64,000 nt of DNA from CAVVIH01 sp963748295 (GTDB taxonomy: Bacteria; Acidobacteriota; Vicinamibacteria; Vicinamibacterales; 2-12-FULL-66-21), in NCBI GenBank assembly GCA_963748295.1, contig CAVVIH010000006.1:1302001-1366000 (forward strand). The letters are read 5' to 3'. Shown here one piece after another: positions 36,948 to 48,804 of this stretch. Within the stretch, counting starts at the first letter, position 1. Each line of letters opens with the position of its first letter. A model generated the notes under the pieces. That model did no database searches. It was given only the letters and a program-made list of their open reading frames with translations, and was not told where the DNA came from. A program made the translations under genes and the position numbers.

Positions 36948-38294
36948 GTGCAGGCATCTTCAGAGTATTCTTCGCATCGCTTGTCCGAGCTTCCCCGGTC
37001 GCTCACGCGTCTCAACGCCACGGCACTCGTCGCCGGAACGATCATCGGCGCGTCGATATTCGCCCAGCCGTCCGAGATCGCGCGGCATCTCGCGACGCCG
37101 ACCGACATCATGCTCGTGTGGGCGGCATGCGGCATCCTGACGCTGTTTGGCGCTTTCGTCTGCGCTGAGCTCGCGTCCGCGTTTCCCCAGACCGGCGGCC
37201 TCTACGTGTTTCTGCGCGAGGTGTTCTCGCCGCTGGTGGGTTTTCTCTGGGGCTGGGCGATGTTCTGGAGCATGCACTCCGGCATCATTGCCATCATCGC
37301 CATCGTGTTCGCGCGCTACACGGCGCACTTCTTTCCGGGCCTGGACGACGCCGGCATCCGCGCCGTCGCCGTCGCGTTGATCGTCGCGCTGTCGGCGATC
37401 AACTACGTCGGCGTCAAGGCGGGAAGCCGCGTCCAGACGACGCTGACGATTGCCAAGCTCCTCGCGATCGGCGTCGTCGTCGCCGTCGGCCTCGGCTTCG
37501 CGGCGACCAGCGGCACCGACGCGGCGTTGACCGAGGGCCTCACGGCGGGCGCGCGGTCGGCGACGCTCGGCGACTTCCTGCTCGCCATGGTCGCCGGGCT
37601 GTTTGCGTACGGCGGCTGGCACATGGTCACCTACACCGCGGGCGAGACGGTCATGCCCGCGCGAACGATCCCCACCGCGCTCGTCGCCGGCGTCGGCATC
37701 GTCACGGTCTGCTACGTGGCGCTCAACATTCTGTATCTGGCAATCCTGCCGCTGGACGAGGTGCGGAATTCGACGAGAATTGCCGCGGACGCCGCCGACG
37801 TCGTGCTCGGAAGCGGCGGCGCGGCGGTCATGGCCGGACTGGTGATGATGTCCGCGTTCGGCGGCCTCACCGGCATCGTGCTCGCCGGTCCGCGCGTGTA
37901 CTACTCGATGGCGCAGGACGGATTGACGTTCAAGTGGCTGGCGCACGTCCACCCGATCTTCCGCACGCCGTCGCGCGCGATCGTCGCGCAGGCGATCTGC
38001 GCGAGCGTGCTGGCGGCGACCGGCGCCTACCGTCAGCTCTTCACGCGGGTGATCTATACGGAGTGGCTGTTCTTCGCCCTCATGGCGATGGGCCTGTTCG
38101 TGCTCCGGCGCCGTGCCGACTACCGGCCGCCGTACGTGGCCTGGGGATACCCCATCGTCCCAATCGTGTTCATCGTCGCGTCGCTCGTCATCGTTCTCAA
38201 TCAGATCTATCGAGAGCCGATCGAGGCGCTCACCGGACTCGGTATCGTTGCGCTTGGAGCGCCGGTCTACTATCTGTGGCATGCGAATCGTTGA
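36948..38294 (+). CDS. APC-family amino acid permease
   Basis: 448 residues with a GTG start at 36948 and about twelve hydrophobic helices. The first helix carries the APC signature NATALVAGTIIGASIFAQPS. Later blocks include ELASAFPQTGGLYVFLREVF, LFAYGGWHMVTYTAGETVMP and AGPRVYYSMAQDGLTFKWLA, all typical of the LAT-like amino acid/polyamine exchangers. It should import amino acids across the inner membrane. A TTG at 36981 is a possible shorter start. The stop overlaps the next gene by 14 bases, so the two are co-translated. Confidence 0.87.
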   Translation: MQASSEYSSHRLSELPRSLTRLNATALVAGTIIGASIFAQPSEIARHLATPTDIMLVWAACGILTLFGAFVCAELASAFPQTGGLYVFLREVFSPLVGFLWGWAMFWSMHSGIIAIIAIVFARYTAHFFPGLDDAGIRAVAVALIVALSAINYVGVKAGSRVQTTLTIAKLLAIGVVVAVGLGFAATSGTDAALTEGLTAGARSATLGDFLLAMVAGLFAYGGWHMVTYTAGETVMPARTIPTALVAGVGIVTVCYVALNILYLAILPLDEVRNSTRIAADAADVVLGSGGAAVMAGLVMMSAFGGLTGIVLAGPRVYYSMAQDGLTFKWLAHVHPIFRTPSRAIVAQAICASVLAATGAYRQLFTRVIYTEWLFFALMAMGLFVLRRRADYRPPYVAWGYPIVPIVFIVASLVIVLNQIYREPIEALTGLGIVALGAPVYYLWHANR

Positions 38295-39262
38295 CTTTCA
38301 CAATCATTTCTATCCACCCGAGTACGTCGAAGCGCTGAAAGCGCCCGGATCGCCCGTCAAGGTCACCTACGACAAGGACGGCAATCCGTGCGTGCACTAT
38401 CCGGGGGATTACAACATCCTGGTCCCCGGCCACCGCGACATCGACTACCGCCAGCGTGTGCTCGACGAGCATCACGTCGACACGCAGCTGCTGACGTTCA
38501 CGACGCCCGGCGTCCATGTCGAATCACGCGAGCGTGCTGTTGCCTGGGCGCGGCAGATCAACGACGCCTACGCGCGGATCATCCGCGAACGGCGCGGCCG
38601 CTTCGCCGCGCTCGCCACGCTGCCCTTGAACGATCCGGCCGCGTCCGTGGTCGAGCTCGAGCGCGCGATGAAGGACCTCGGCTTTCCCGGCGCGATGGTG
38701 TTCAGCAACGTCAATCACGTCGCGCTCGCCGACGACCGGTTCCTGCCGCTGTGGAAGAAGGCGGATGAGCTCGGCGCCGTGATCTATATCCATCCCACCG
38801 ATCCGCTCGGCGTCGATGCGATGCTCGACTACTGGCTGATGCCGCTCGTCGGCTTTCTCTTCGATACCACGCTGGCCGCGTCAAAGCTGGTGTTCAGCGG
38901 CGTGGTGGCGAAGCACCCACGCATTCGCTGGGTCCTCACCCACATGGGCGGGGCGATCCCGTACCTCAGCCGAGCGCCTCGACCGCGGCTACCGCGCGTT
39001 TGCCGACTGCCGCGAGAACATCGATCGCCCGCCGAGCGAGTACTTGAAGGCGTTCTACTTCGATACCGTGAACTTCAACCCGTCAGCCGTGCGCCTCGCG
39101 CTCGATTTCGCGGGAGAGGATCGGATCCTCGCCGGGAGCGACTACCCGCACCAGATCGGCAGCATCCCGCTGATGCTCGAGACGATCGACAAGCTTGGAT
39201 TGGATGAGAAGGTGCGGCGCAAGATCCTTGGTGAGAATGCGATCAAGTTGCTTGGGCTGTGA
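38281..39262 (+). CDS. amidohydrolase-2 (ACMSD-like) decarboxylase/hydrolase, one frameshift
   Basis: About 326 residues. The metal-binding start is VDFHNHFYPPEY, followed by VIYIHPTDPLG, VLTHMGGAIPYL and the last aspartate in LAGSDYPHQIGS. This is the amidohydrolase-2 pattern shared by aminocarboxymuconate-semialdehyde decarboxylase and related enzymes. One extra base near 38968 shifts the frame; corrected, it reads AERLDRGYRAFADCRENIDR then PPSEYLKAFYFDTVNF. It overlaps the permease gene by 14 bases, so its substrate may be related to the imported amino acid, for example a tryptophan breakdown product. This is inference. Confidence 0.85.
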
Positions 39263-39408
39263 GTTAACGGAGTTAGAGGGGAGGAGGGAACGGAGACAAC
39301 CCCCAACTCCCAAAAAGACCAACTCCCAATTAACGATGCTCGAGTTCGCCGGACTTTGGGAGTTGGGAGTTGGTTTTTTTGGGAGTTGTCTCCGTCCGCT
39401 CCTCTGCT
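39263..39408. repeat. AACTCCCAA hairpin element, 69-bp core at 39320-39388
   Basis: Second full copy of the element also found at 34950-35018, differing at four positions. Left units CCCAACTCCCAAAAAGACC and right units TTGGGAGTTGGGAGTTGG with a T7 run can pair. It lies between convergent genes and fits a bidirectional terminator. Confidence 0.92.
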
Positions 39409-40368
39409 CTAACCTCGTGAACTCCGCCCTCTCAAGGCAATCACACACAGGAACTCGAACATCAGGTTCGCCGCGAGCAGTGACGTAATCTGACCCGGAC
39501 CATCGAATTGCGGCGCGACTTCGACGACGTCGCAGCCGACGAGGTCGAGGCCGGCAAGGCCGCGGACGAGCGTCTGGGCTTCGTAGCTGGTGAGGCCGCC
39601 CACTTCGGGCGTGCCGGTGCCCGGCGCGAACGCCGGATCGACGGAATCGATATCGAACGTCACATACACCGGACCTCGTACGATCGATCGAATGCGCTCG
39701 ATCGTGCGCGCAATGCCGTCGGTCTTCACCGCGCCGATGTCGATCATGACGACGCCGTGCGCATTCTGGAACGCGAAGTCCTCCGCCTCGCCGTACATCG
39801 GACCGCGAATGCCGACCTGCACGTACTGAGAGCCGCGAACCAGGCCCTCTTCGATCGCGCGCCGGAACGGTGAGCCGTGAAAGTACCGGCCGCCGAAATA
39901 GTCGCCCCAGGTGTCGATGTGCGAATCGAACTGGACGAGGCTCACCGGCCCATGCTTCTCGGCAATGGCGCGCAGGATCGGCAGCGAGATGGAATGATCG
40001 CCGCCGGCGACGATCGGCACGGCGCCGGCCTGCACGATGCGCCGAAGCCCGGCCTCAATCACGCCATACGCCTGATCGATGCTCCCGGCCGGCGGCACGT
40101 CGAGGTCACCGGCGTCGACGACCAGCAGGTCGTCGAACGGCGCGACCTTGAGGAAGTACGAATACGGACGGATCAGCGACGACTGCGCGCGGATTTCGCG
40201 AGGCGCAAGCCTCGCGCCCGACCGGTAGGAGGTTCCGCTGTCGAACGGCACCCCGACGAGCGCGACGTCGACGCCTGTCAGGTCGGTTGCATGCGGCAGC
40301 CGCATGAACGTCGCCGGTTGCGAGAAACGCGGGCTGGTCGAAGAGTTACGTTGAGTCGATTTCGGCAT
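39409..40368 (-). CDS. agmatinase/arginase-family ureohydrolase
   Basis: 319 residues with the manganese-site motifs of the ureohydrolase family: GGDHSISLPIL, FDSHIDTWGDYFGGRYFHGS and FDIDSVDPAFAPGTGTPEVG. The second motif has Ser where DAHxD is usual, but the metal-binding Asp and His residues remain. The YFGGRYFHGSPFRRAIEEG segment resembles agmatinase and guanidinobutyrase rather than arginase. It hydrolyses a guanidino compound to urea and an amine. The gene is divergent from the ACIII operon, so its promoter lies in the same 214-bp region. Confidence 0.87.
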   Translation of the reverse strand: MPKSTQRNSSTSPRFSQPATFMRLPHATDLTGVDVALVGVPFDSGTSYRSGARLAPREIRAQSSLIRPYSYFLKVAPFDDLLVVDAGDLDVPPAGSIDQAYGVIEAGLRRIVQAGAVPIVAGGDHSISLPILRAIAEKHGPVSLVQFDSHIDTWGDYFGGRYFHGSPFRRAIEEGLVRGSQYVQVGIRGPMYGEAEDFAFQNAHGVVMIDIGAVKTDGIARTIERIRSIVRGPVYVTFDIDSVDPAFAPGTGTPEVGGLTSYEAQTLVRGLAGLDLVGCDVVEVAPQFDGPGQITSLLAANLMFEFLCVIALRGRSSRG

Positions 40369-40439
40369 GATGCGCTCGGCGTCAGGAATGGTGGCAATTC
40401 CGGCGATCTTGGCAATTCTGGCAATTTTCTACGGTCATG

Positions 40440-40468
40440 TTGACACTTTGTGAAAAATTTCACATTAT
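40440..40468 (+). promoter_or_regulatory. sigma-70 promoter of the ACIII-caa3 operon
   Basis: TTGACA (40440-40445), a 17-base spacer and CATTAT (40463-40468) form the best promoter in the window. It is surrounded by unusually AT-rich sequence for this genome. It points at actA. Confidence 0.7.
40449..40464. promoter_or_regulatory. CRP/FNR-family operator nested between -35 and -10
   Basis: TGTGAAAAATTTCACA is a perfect TGTGA-N6-TCACA palindrome, the consensus architecture of CRP-type sites. It overlaps the spacer and the first bases of the -10 box of the promoter above. Binding there would be expected to repress that promoter, or to activate another one nearby. The regulator is not encoded in the window. 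Confidence 0.65.
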
Positions 40469-40582
40469 TAGCCGAGGTCACACCACCGCCCCGGACGTGC
40501 GCTCGTACAACGTACGTCCTCTTCTGCCGGTATCCCCGTTTCGAGTAGGCTGGGGGATGCGCGCGTCGCGGACGTCGACACG

Positions 40583-41242
40583 ATGAGTCAGATCTTTCAT
40601 CGCACCACCAACATCTACTCCCGGCTCAGCATTCTCGCAGTCCTGGCGTTCCTCGCGCTTCTGGGCTCCGTCGTGGCCGCGCTTCATCTCTCCGGATACA
40701 ACACCGGACAGGACGTCTTCATCGAACAGCCGATCCAGTTCAGCCATGCCCACCACGCCGGCGGCATGGGCATCGACTGCCGATACTGCCACACCACGGT
40801 CGAAACCTCGGCGTTCGCCAATATTCCGCCGACCAAGACCTGCATGAACTGCCACTCGCAGATCTGGACCACCGCAGCGATCCTCGAACCCGTGCGCGCC
40901 AGTTTCCGCGAGGACAAGCCGCTGCGCTGGACGCGCGTCCACGATCTGCCGGACTTCGTGTACTTCAACCATTCGATCCACGTAGCGAAGGGCGTCGGCT
41001 GCGCGACCTGCCACGGACGCGTCGACACGATGCCGCTGATGTATCAGAAGTCGCCGCTGACGATGGGGTGGTGCCTCGAGTGCCACCGCGATCCGGGACG
41101 GTTCATCCGGCCGCGCGACAAAGTGTTCGACATGGCGTGGGAACGACCGGCGGACGATCCCGACCTCGGCGCGCGGCTCGTCAAGGAATACAAGATCGGT
41201 TCGGTCCAGCAGCTCACGAGCTGCTCGACATGCCACAGGTAA
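40583..41242 (+). CDS. actA: alternative complex III subunit ActA, pentahaem cytochrome c
   Basis: 219 residues with one N-terminal transmembrane anchor (about 13-36) and five CxxCH haem-c sites at about residues 66 (CRYCH), 87 (CMNCH), 140 (CATCH), 164 (CLECH) and 214 (CSTCH). Paired-histidine features such as FSHAHHAGGMG and FNHSIHVAKG supply distal ligands. This is the ActA pattern: it accepts electrons from ActB and passes them to cytochrome c or the oxidase. First gene of the long respiratory operon; actB starts 14 bases after its stop. Confidence 0.92.
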   Translation: MSQIFHRTTNIYSRLSILAVLAFLALLGSVVAALHLSGYNTGQDVFIEQPIQFSHAHHAGGMGIDCRYCHTTVETSAFANIPPTKTCMNCHSQIWTTAAILEPVRASFREDKPLRWTRVHDLPDFVYFNHSIHVAKGVGCATCHGRVDTMPLMYQKSPLTMGWCLECHRDPGRFIRPRDKVFDMAWERPADDPDLGARLVKEYKIGSVQQLTSCSTCHR

Positions 41243-41256
41243 CTATCGGCGATTTT

Positions 41257-44328
<3,072 letters not shown>

Positions 44329-44329
<1 letters not shown>

Positions 44330-45723
44330 TGGATCCGACGACACCCGCACGACCGACCGGGTACAGCCCGCCGCCGCCCGTCATCGAGCCCGGACATACG
44401 TTCCGCTCGGTCACGGACCAGATCAGCTCGATCGTGCTGACGCGCCGGCATCCGCTGGCGTGGCTGATCACGCTGCTGATCGGCTTCCTGTTCGTCAACG
44501 TTCTCGGCGTCGCGGTCGGCTACCTGCTGCTCAAGGGCATCGGGATCTGGGGCAACAACATCCCGGTCGGCTGGGCGTTCGACATCATCAATTTCGTCTG
44601 GTGGATCGGCATCGGCCACGCGGGCACGCTGATCTCCGCGATTCTGCTGCTGCTGCGCCAGGACTGGCGGACGTCGATCAACCGTTTCGCCGAAGCGATG
44701 ACGCTGTTCGCGGTGGCGTGCGCGGCGATGTTCCCGCTGATCCACACCGGCCGTCCGTGGCTCGCGGCGTACTGGCTGTTCCCCTACCCGAACACGATGA
44801 GCCTCTGGCCGCAGTTCCGGAGCCCGCTGATCTGGGACGTGTTCGCGGTCTCGACCTACGCGTCGGTGTCCGCGCTGTTCTGGTACGTCGGCCTGATTCC
44901 CGACTTCGCGACGATGCGCGACAAGGCGAAGAGGCGGTTCGCCCAGTACACCTTCGGCGCGCTGTCGCTCGGCTGGCGCGGCTCCGCGCGGCACTGGCAG
45001 CGATATGAGACGGCGTACCTGCTGCTCGCCGGCATGTCGACGCCGCTGGTGCTCTCGGTGCACACGGTGGTGAGCTTCGACTTCTCGGTGGGCATCGTTC
45101 CCGGCTGGCACGCGACGATCTTCCCGCCGTATTTCGTCGCCGGCGCCATCTACGCGGGATTCGCGATGGTGCTGACGCTGGCGATTCCGCTGCGGCGGAT
45201 GTACGGCCTCGAGGACTTCATCACGATGCGGCACCTCGAGAACATGGCGAAGGTGACGCTGGTGACCGGGCTGTTCGTCGTCTACGGCTACGCGATGGAA
45301 GCCTTCTACGCGTGGTACAGCGCGAACCAGTACGAGAAGTTCATGATCGTCAACCGCATGACCGGTCCGTACGGCTGGGCGTACTGGTTGCTCATCTTCT
45401 GCAACGGCGTCGTCCCGCAGACGCTCTGGATCAAACGGCTGCGTACGAACACCATCTGGCTGTTCGTCATGGCGCTGATCGTCAGCGTCGGGATGTGGCT
45501 GGAGCGGTTCGTCATCATCGTGACGTCGCTGCACCGCGACTTCCTGCCCTCGTCGTGGGACATGTATTACCCGACCATCTGGGACTTCGCGACGTTCTTC
45601 GGGACGGTCGGCCTGTTCGTGACGCTGATGTTCCTGTTCGTCAGGCTGCTGCCGATGATTTCGATCTTCGAAGTCCGCACGCTGCTGCCGGATGCAAAGG
45701 TGAAGGGCTCGGAAGGGCACTGA
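44329..45723 (+). CDS. actC: alternative complex III quinol-binding subunit ActC (NrfD family)
   Basis: 464 residues with about ten transmembrane helices starting near residue 44. The NrfD-type features include WWIGIGHAGTLISAILLLLR, LVLSVHTVVSFDFSVGIVPG followed by WHATIFPPYFVAGAIYAG, and LWLERFVIIV-like IVSVGMWLERFVIIVTSLHR. In ACIII this subunit and ActF span the inner membrane, and ActC oxidises quinol. It overlaps actB by one base and precedes actD by four bases. No such subunit is present in the second cluster (53517-62855). Confidence 0.93.
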
Positions 45724-45727
45724 TGCC

Positions 45728-46267
45728 ATGAACGCACAGAAGCCTCTTTACGGACTGATGGCGGAGTTCGACGACCCGGATGCGCTCGTCGAAGCGGCGA
45801 AGCGCGTGCACGCCGAGGGGTATCGCAAAGTAGACGCCTACTCGCCGTTTCCAATCGAACCGGTGTGGGAAGCGTTACACGCCGACGATCGCCGCGTGCA
45901 GCTGTTCGTGCTGATTGGCGGCATTACCGGCTGCCTCGCGGGCTTCGGGCTCTGCTACTGGACCCAGGTGATCGCGTATCCGCTGAACATCGGCGGGCGG
46001 CCGTTCAACAGCTGGCCGTCGTTCATCCCGGTGACGTTCGAAACCACGATTCTCTTCGCCGCGTTCACCGCGGTGCTCGGGATGATCGCGCTCAACGGGC
46101 TGCCGATGCCGTATCACCCGGTGTTCAACGTGCCGCGGTTTTCGCGAGCCAGCCAGGACGGGTTCTTCCTGGCGATCGAGGCGGCCGATCCGAAGTTCGA
46201 TCGGAGCCGCACGTTCGAGTTCCTGAAGAATCTCGGCGCGAAGGAAGTCAATGAAGTCGAACCGTAG
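45728..46267 (+). CDS. actD: alternative complex III subunit ActD (DUF3341)
   Basis: 179 residues with YGLMAEFDDPDALVEAAKRV and YRKVDAYSPFPIEPV at the N-terminus. Two transmembrane helices follow at about 60-80 and 95-120 (QLFVLIGGITGCLAGFGLCY; FIPVTFETTILFAAFTAVLG). This is the usual ActD arrangement: a cytoplasmic ferredoxin-like fold on two helices. It overlaps the next gene, actE, by 17 bases. Confidence 0.92.
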   Translation: MNAQKPLYGLMAEFDDPDALVEAAKRVHAEGYRKVDAYSPFPIEPVWEALHADDRRVQLFVLIGGITGCLAGFGLCYWTQVIAYPLNIGGRPFNSWPSFIPVTFETTILFAAFTAVLGMIALNGLPMPYHPVFNVPRFSRASQDGFFLAIEAADPKFDRSRTFEFLKNLGAKEVNEVEP

Positions 46268-46895
46268 GCGCATGACTCGGGGCTCGGGGCTCGGGACTCG
46301 GGGCTCGATGGTCGTGATGCTCGTCCTCGGCGTGCTGGGAGCGGCGGGCTGCCGGCAGGACATGCACAACCAGCCGAAGTACAAGCCGCTTCGCGAGAGC
46401 CGGTTCTTCGGCAACGGCTCGAGCGCGCGGCCGGCGGTCGAAGGCACGATCGCGCGCGGGACGCTGCAGACCGACGCCGCGTTCTTCACCGGCAAGGCCG
46501 GCGCGGCGTTCGTGTCGGAGATGCCGTTCCCGGTCGATCAGCACGTCATCGACCGCGGCGAGGAACGCTACAACATCTACTGCGCGCCCTGCCACGACCG
46601 GACCGGTTCCGGCAACGGCATGGTCGTGCAGCGCGGCTACCGTCAGCCGCCGTCGTACCACATCGACCGGCTGCGCCAGGTCGAGATCGGCTACTTCTTC
46701 GACGTGATGACGAACGGCTTCGGCGTGATGCCGGACTACCGCGCGCAGATTACGCCGCGCGACCGGTGGAACATCGCGGCCTACATTCGCGCGCTGCAAC
46801 TGAGCCAGCACGCGCAGCGATCGGATATTCCCGGCGGCGATCCCACCAAGGTCCAGCCGCCCGCTCCGGCGCGCCCGGGCGCCGACAAGCACTGA
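46251..46895 (+). CDS. actE: alternative complex III subunit ActE, monohaem cytochrome c lipoprotein
   Basis: 214 residues from the ATG at 46251, which has a GAAGGAAG ribosome site. The true signal peptide is MVVMLVLGVLGAAGC (lipobox cysteine 34). The first 19 residues before it are encoded by a CGGGGCTCGGGACT repeat tract, so translation may instead start at the ATG at 46308. One haem-c site, CAPCH, is at about 111-115, with a likely methionine ligand in GFGVMPDYR. Known role: periplasmic electron carrier attached to the complex. Confidence 0.88.
   Translation: MKSNRRRMTRGSGLGTRGSMVVMLVLGVLGAAGCRQDMHNQPKYKPLRESRFFGNGSSARPAVEGTIARGTLQTDAAFFTGKAGAAFVSEMPFPVDQHVIDRGEERYNIYCAPCHDRTGSGNGMVVQRGYRQPPSYHIDRLRQVEIGYFFDVMTNGFGVMPDYRAQITPRDRWNIAAYIRALQLSQHAQRSDIPGGDPTKVQPPAPARPGADKH
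46275..46307. repeat. ACTCGGGGCTCGGG tandem tract within the actE start
   Basis: Repeats of ACTCGGG and GCTCGGG fill the stretch between the ATG at 46251 and the ATG at 46308. In frame it encodes an SGLGTRGS-like N-terminal extension. The same kind of short-unit tract appears at several other gene boundaries. Confidence 0.85.
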
Positions 46896-46909
46896 GGTTC
46901 TGAACGCTG

Positions 46910-48136
46910 ATGGAAAGACACGCTGCCCCTGTGGATCTCCCCGCGCTGGATCGCTCCCAGCAGCGCGCGATGATGATCGGCGTCATCGCCCTGCTGGCGG
47001 GCGTCGTCGGTGGGTTCATCGACCGTCCCGCCGGCGAGGAGATCGTGCTCGGGCTGTCCCCGGTGTTCTTCCGCGCCTGGCTCGTCGGCTTCCTCGTCTG
47101 CAGCGGGCTGACGCTGGGCTCGCTCGCCTGGATGATGCTGCACCACCTCACCGGCGGCCAGTGGGGCTTCGTCAGCCGGCGCGTCTGGGAGGCCTCGACG
47201 CGCACACTGCCGATCGTCGCGCTGTTCTTTCTTCCGGTGCTGCTCGGGATGCCGGCGATCTTCCACTGGGCCGATCGCGCGCTGGTCGAGGCGAGCCCGG
47301 TGCTGCGGCAGAAAGCGCCGTACCTCAACGTCACCTTCTTCATCGTCCGGGCGGTGTTCTACTTCGCGTACTGGATGGTGTGCATCGTGCTGCTGAACCG
47401 CTGGTCGGAGGGACAGGATCGCGGAACCATCGCGACGACGCCGGCGGACTCGGTCAGGTTCCGCACCATCAGCGCGCCGGGACTGCTGTTCCTGGTCCTG
47501 ACGGTCACCTTCGCCGCGACGGACTGGGTGATGTCGCTCGAGCCGGAGTGGTACTCGACGATCTTCGGGCTGCTGACCGTCGTCGGGCAGGGGCTCGCCG
47601 CCGTGGCGTTCACCATCATCGTGCTCTCGATGCTGGCGGAGTCGCGGCCGCTGGCGGGCGTCGTGTCGCAGAAACACTTCCACGACCTCGGCAAGTTCAT
47701 GCTGACCTTCGTGATGCTGTGGGCCTACCTGTCCTTCTCGCAGTTCCTGATCATCTGGTCGGGCAATCTGCCCGAGGAGATTCCCTGGTATCTGAAGCGG
47801 ATGCGGGGCGTGTGGGGCTGGCTGGCGATCGCGCTCATCGTCGGGCACTTCGCGATCCCGTTCCTGCTCCTGCTGTCGCGCAGCCTCAAGCGCAACCGCG
47901 CGCTGCTGTCGAAGGTGGCGGTGTTCGTGATCGTGATGCGACTCGTGGACTACATCTGGCTGGTCGGACCGGCCTACGAGCAGCACGGCTTCCCGCTGCA
48001 CTGGATGTACGTCGCGATTCCGATCGGGATGCTGGGACTCTGGTTCGTGGCCTTCGCGCGCAACCTGCGTAGCCGGGCGCTGCTGCCGGTGAACGACCCG
48101 TATTTCAAGGAGGCCTTCGCCCATGAAGCCCACTGA
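46910..48136 (+). CDS. actF: alternative complex III subunit ActF (NrfD-like)
   Basis: 408 residues with about ten hydrophobic helices: MMIGVIALLAGVVGGFIDRP, FRAWLVGFLVCSGLTLGSLA, LPIVALFFLPVLLGMPAIFH and so on to WMYVAIPIGMLGLWFVAFAR. Internal landmarks LEPEWYSTIFGLLTVVGQGL and YLSFSQFLIIWSGNLPEEIP match ActF. It pairs with ActC in the membrane and is thought to help couple quinol oxidation to proton movement. The stop overlaps the next gene by 14 bases. Confidence 0.92.
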   Translation: MERHAAPVDLPALDRSQQRAMMIGVIALLAGVVGGFIDRPAGEEIVLGLSPVFFRAWLVGFLVCSGLTLGSLAWMMLHHLTGGQWGFVSRRVWEASTRTLPIVALFFLPVLLGMPAIFHWADRALVEASPVLRQKAPYLNVTFFIVRAVFYFAYWMVCIVLLNRWSEGQDRGTIATTPADSVRFRTISAPGLLFLVLTVTFAATDWVMSLEPEWYSTIFGLLTVVGQGLAAVAFTIIVLSMLAESRPLAGVVSQKHFHDLGKFMLTFVMLWAYLSFSQFLIIWSGNLPEEIPWYLKRMRGVWGWLAIALIVGHFAIPFLLLLSRSLKRNRALLSKVAVFVIVMRLVDYIWLVGPAYEQHGFPLHWMYVAIPIGMLGLWFVAFARNLRSRALLPVNDPYFKEAFAHEAH

Positions 48137-48785
48137 TGACGGAGTGCCGCGCAGCCACGCGGGTCATCACCGCCCCCAGGAGGAGATGCACAACGAGGGT
48201 GTCGAGCACGAGCATGCCGACATCGACATCCGCGTGCTCCTGGGCTCGGCGGCGACGCTCGCGGCGGTCACCGCGACGGTGTTCCTGCTGATGGGTGGAT
48301 TGTTCCGCTTCTTCGACTCGCAGGCCCGGAAGAACGATCCGCAGCTCTCGCCGCTCGCCGCGAAGCCGTCGCAGATGCCGCGGCACCAGGTCGGCGCGGC
48401 GCCATTCGGCACGGCGCCGGCGCCGCAGCTGCTGACCAATGAACGATCCGTGCTCCAGCAGCATCGCGAGACCGAAGAGAGCCAGCTGACCAGCTATGGG
48501 TGGGTGAACGAACAGGCGGGCGTCGCGCGGATGCCGATCGCCGAAGCCAAGAAGCTGCTGGCCGAGCGCGGGCTGCCGGCGCGCGCCAACGCGGTTTCCG
48601 ATCCGTCGCTCGGCACGGTCCGGCCCGCGGGAGCCGAGTCGTCGAGCGGACGCACGGCCGACGGCCCGCCGCGCGGCGCCGGCTTGCCGGCAATCGAGGG
48701 GGCGCCCGGGCAGGCGGCGCCGCAACCAGGCCATGGCCCGGCACAGCCCGGCCACTCGCCGGCCAAGCCGGGCGGGCACGAATAG
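48123..48785 (+). CDS. histidine-rich single-span membrane protein of the ACIII-caa3 operon
   Basis: 220 residues. The N-terminal 30 residues are rich in His and acidic residues (SHAGHHRPQEEMHNEGVEHE followed by HADID). One transmembrane helix lies at about 44-64, followed by a periplasmic part. The motif TSYGWVNEQAGVARMPIAEA followed by KKLLAERGLP recurs in small proteins next to ACIII/cox operons. The C-terminus is Pro/Gly/Ala-rich low complexity with PGHGPAQPGHSPAKPGGHE. It lies between actF and the SCO gene, so a role in oxidase assembly or copper handling is possible but unproven. Confidence 0.72.
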   Translation: MKPTDDGVPRSHAGHHRPQEEMHNEGVEHEHADIDIRVLLGSAATLAAVTATVFLLMGGLFRFFDSQARKNDPQLSPLAAKPSQMPRHQVGAAPFGTAPAPQLLTNERSVLQQHRETEESQLTSYGWVNEQAGVARMPIAEAKKLLAERGLPARANAVSDPSLGTVRPAGAESSSGRTADGPPRGAGLPAIEGAPGQAAPQPGHGPAQPGHSPAKPGGHE

Positions 48786-48804
48786 ATATAGAGGAAGGCT
48801 CGAG

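Larger units (their letters stand above)
40369..40582. promoter_or_regulatory. divergent regulatory region of the ACIII-caa3 operon
   Basis: 214 bases between the ureohydrolase gene and actA. Between about 40391 and 40429 there are three or four direct repeats of TGGCAATTC/T with an intervening CGATCT. Next comes a near-consensus sigma-70 promoter with a nested CRP-type palindrome (listed separately). About 115 bases of leader follow before the ActA start, with no strong ribosome site. Confidence 0.7.
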
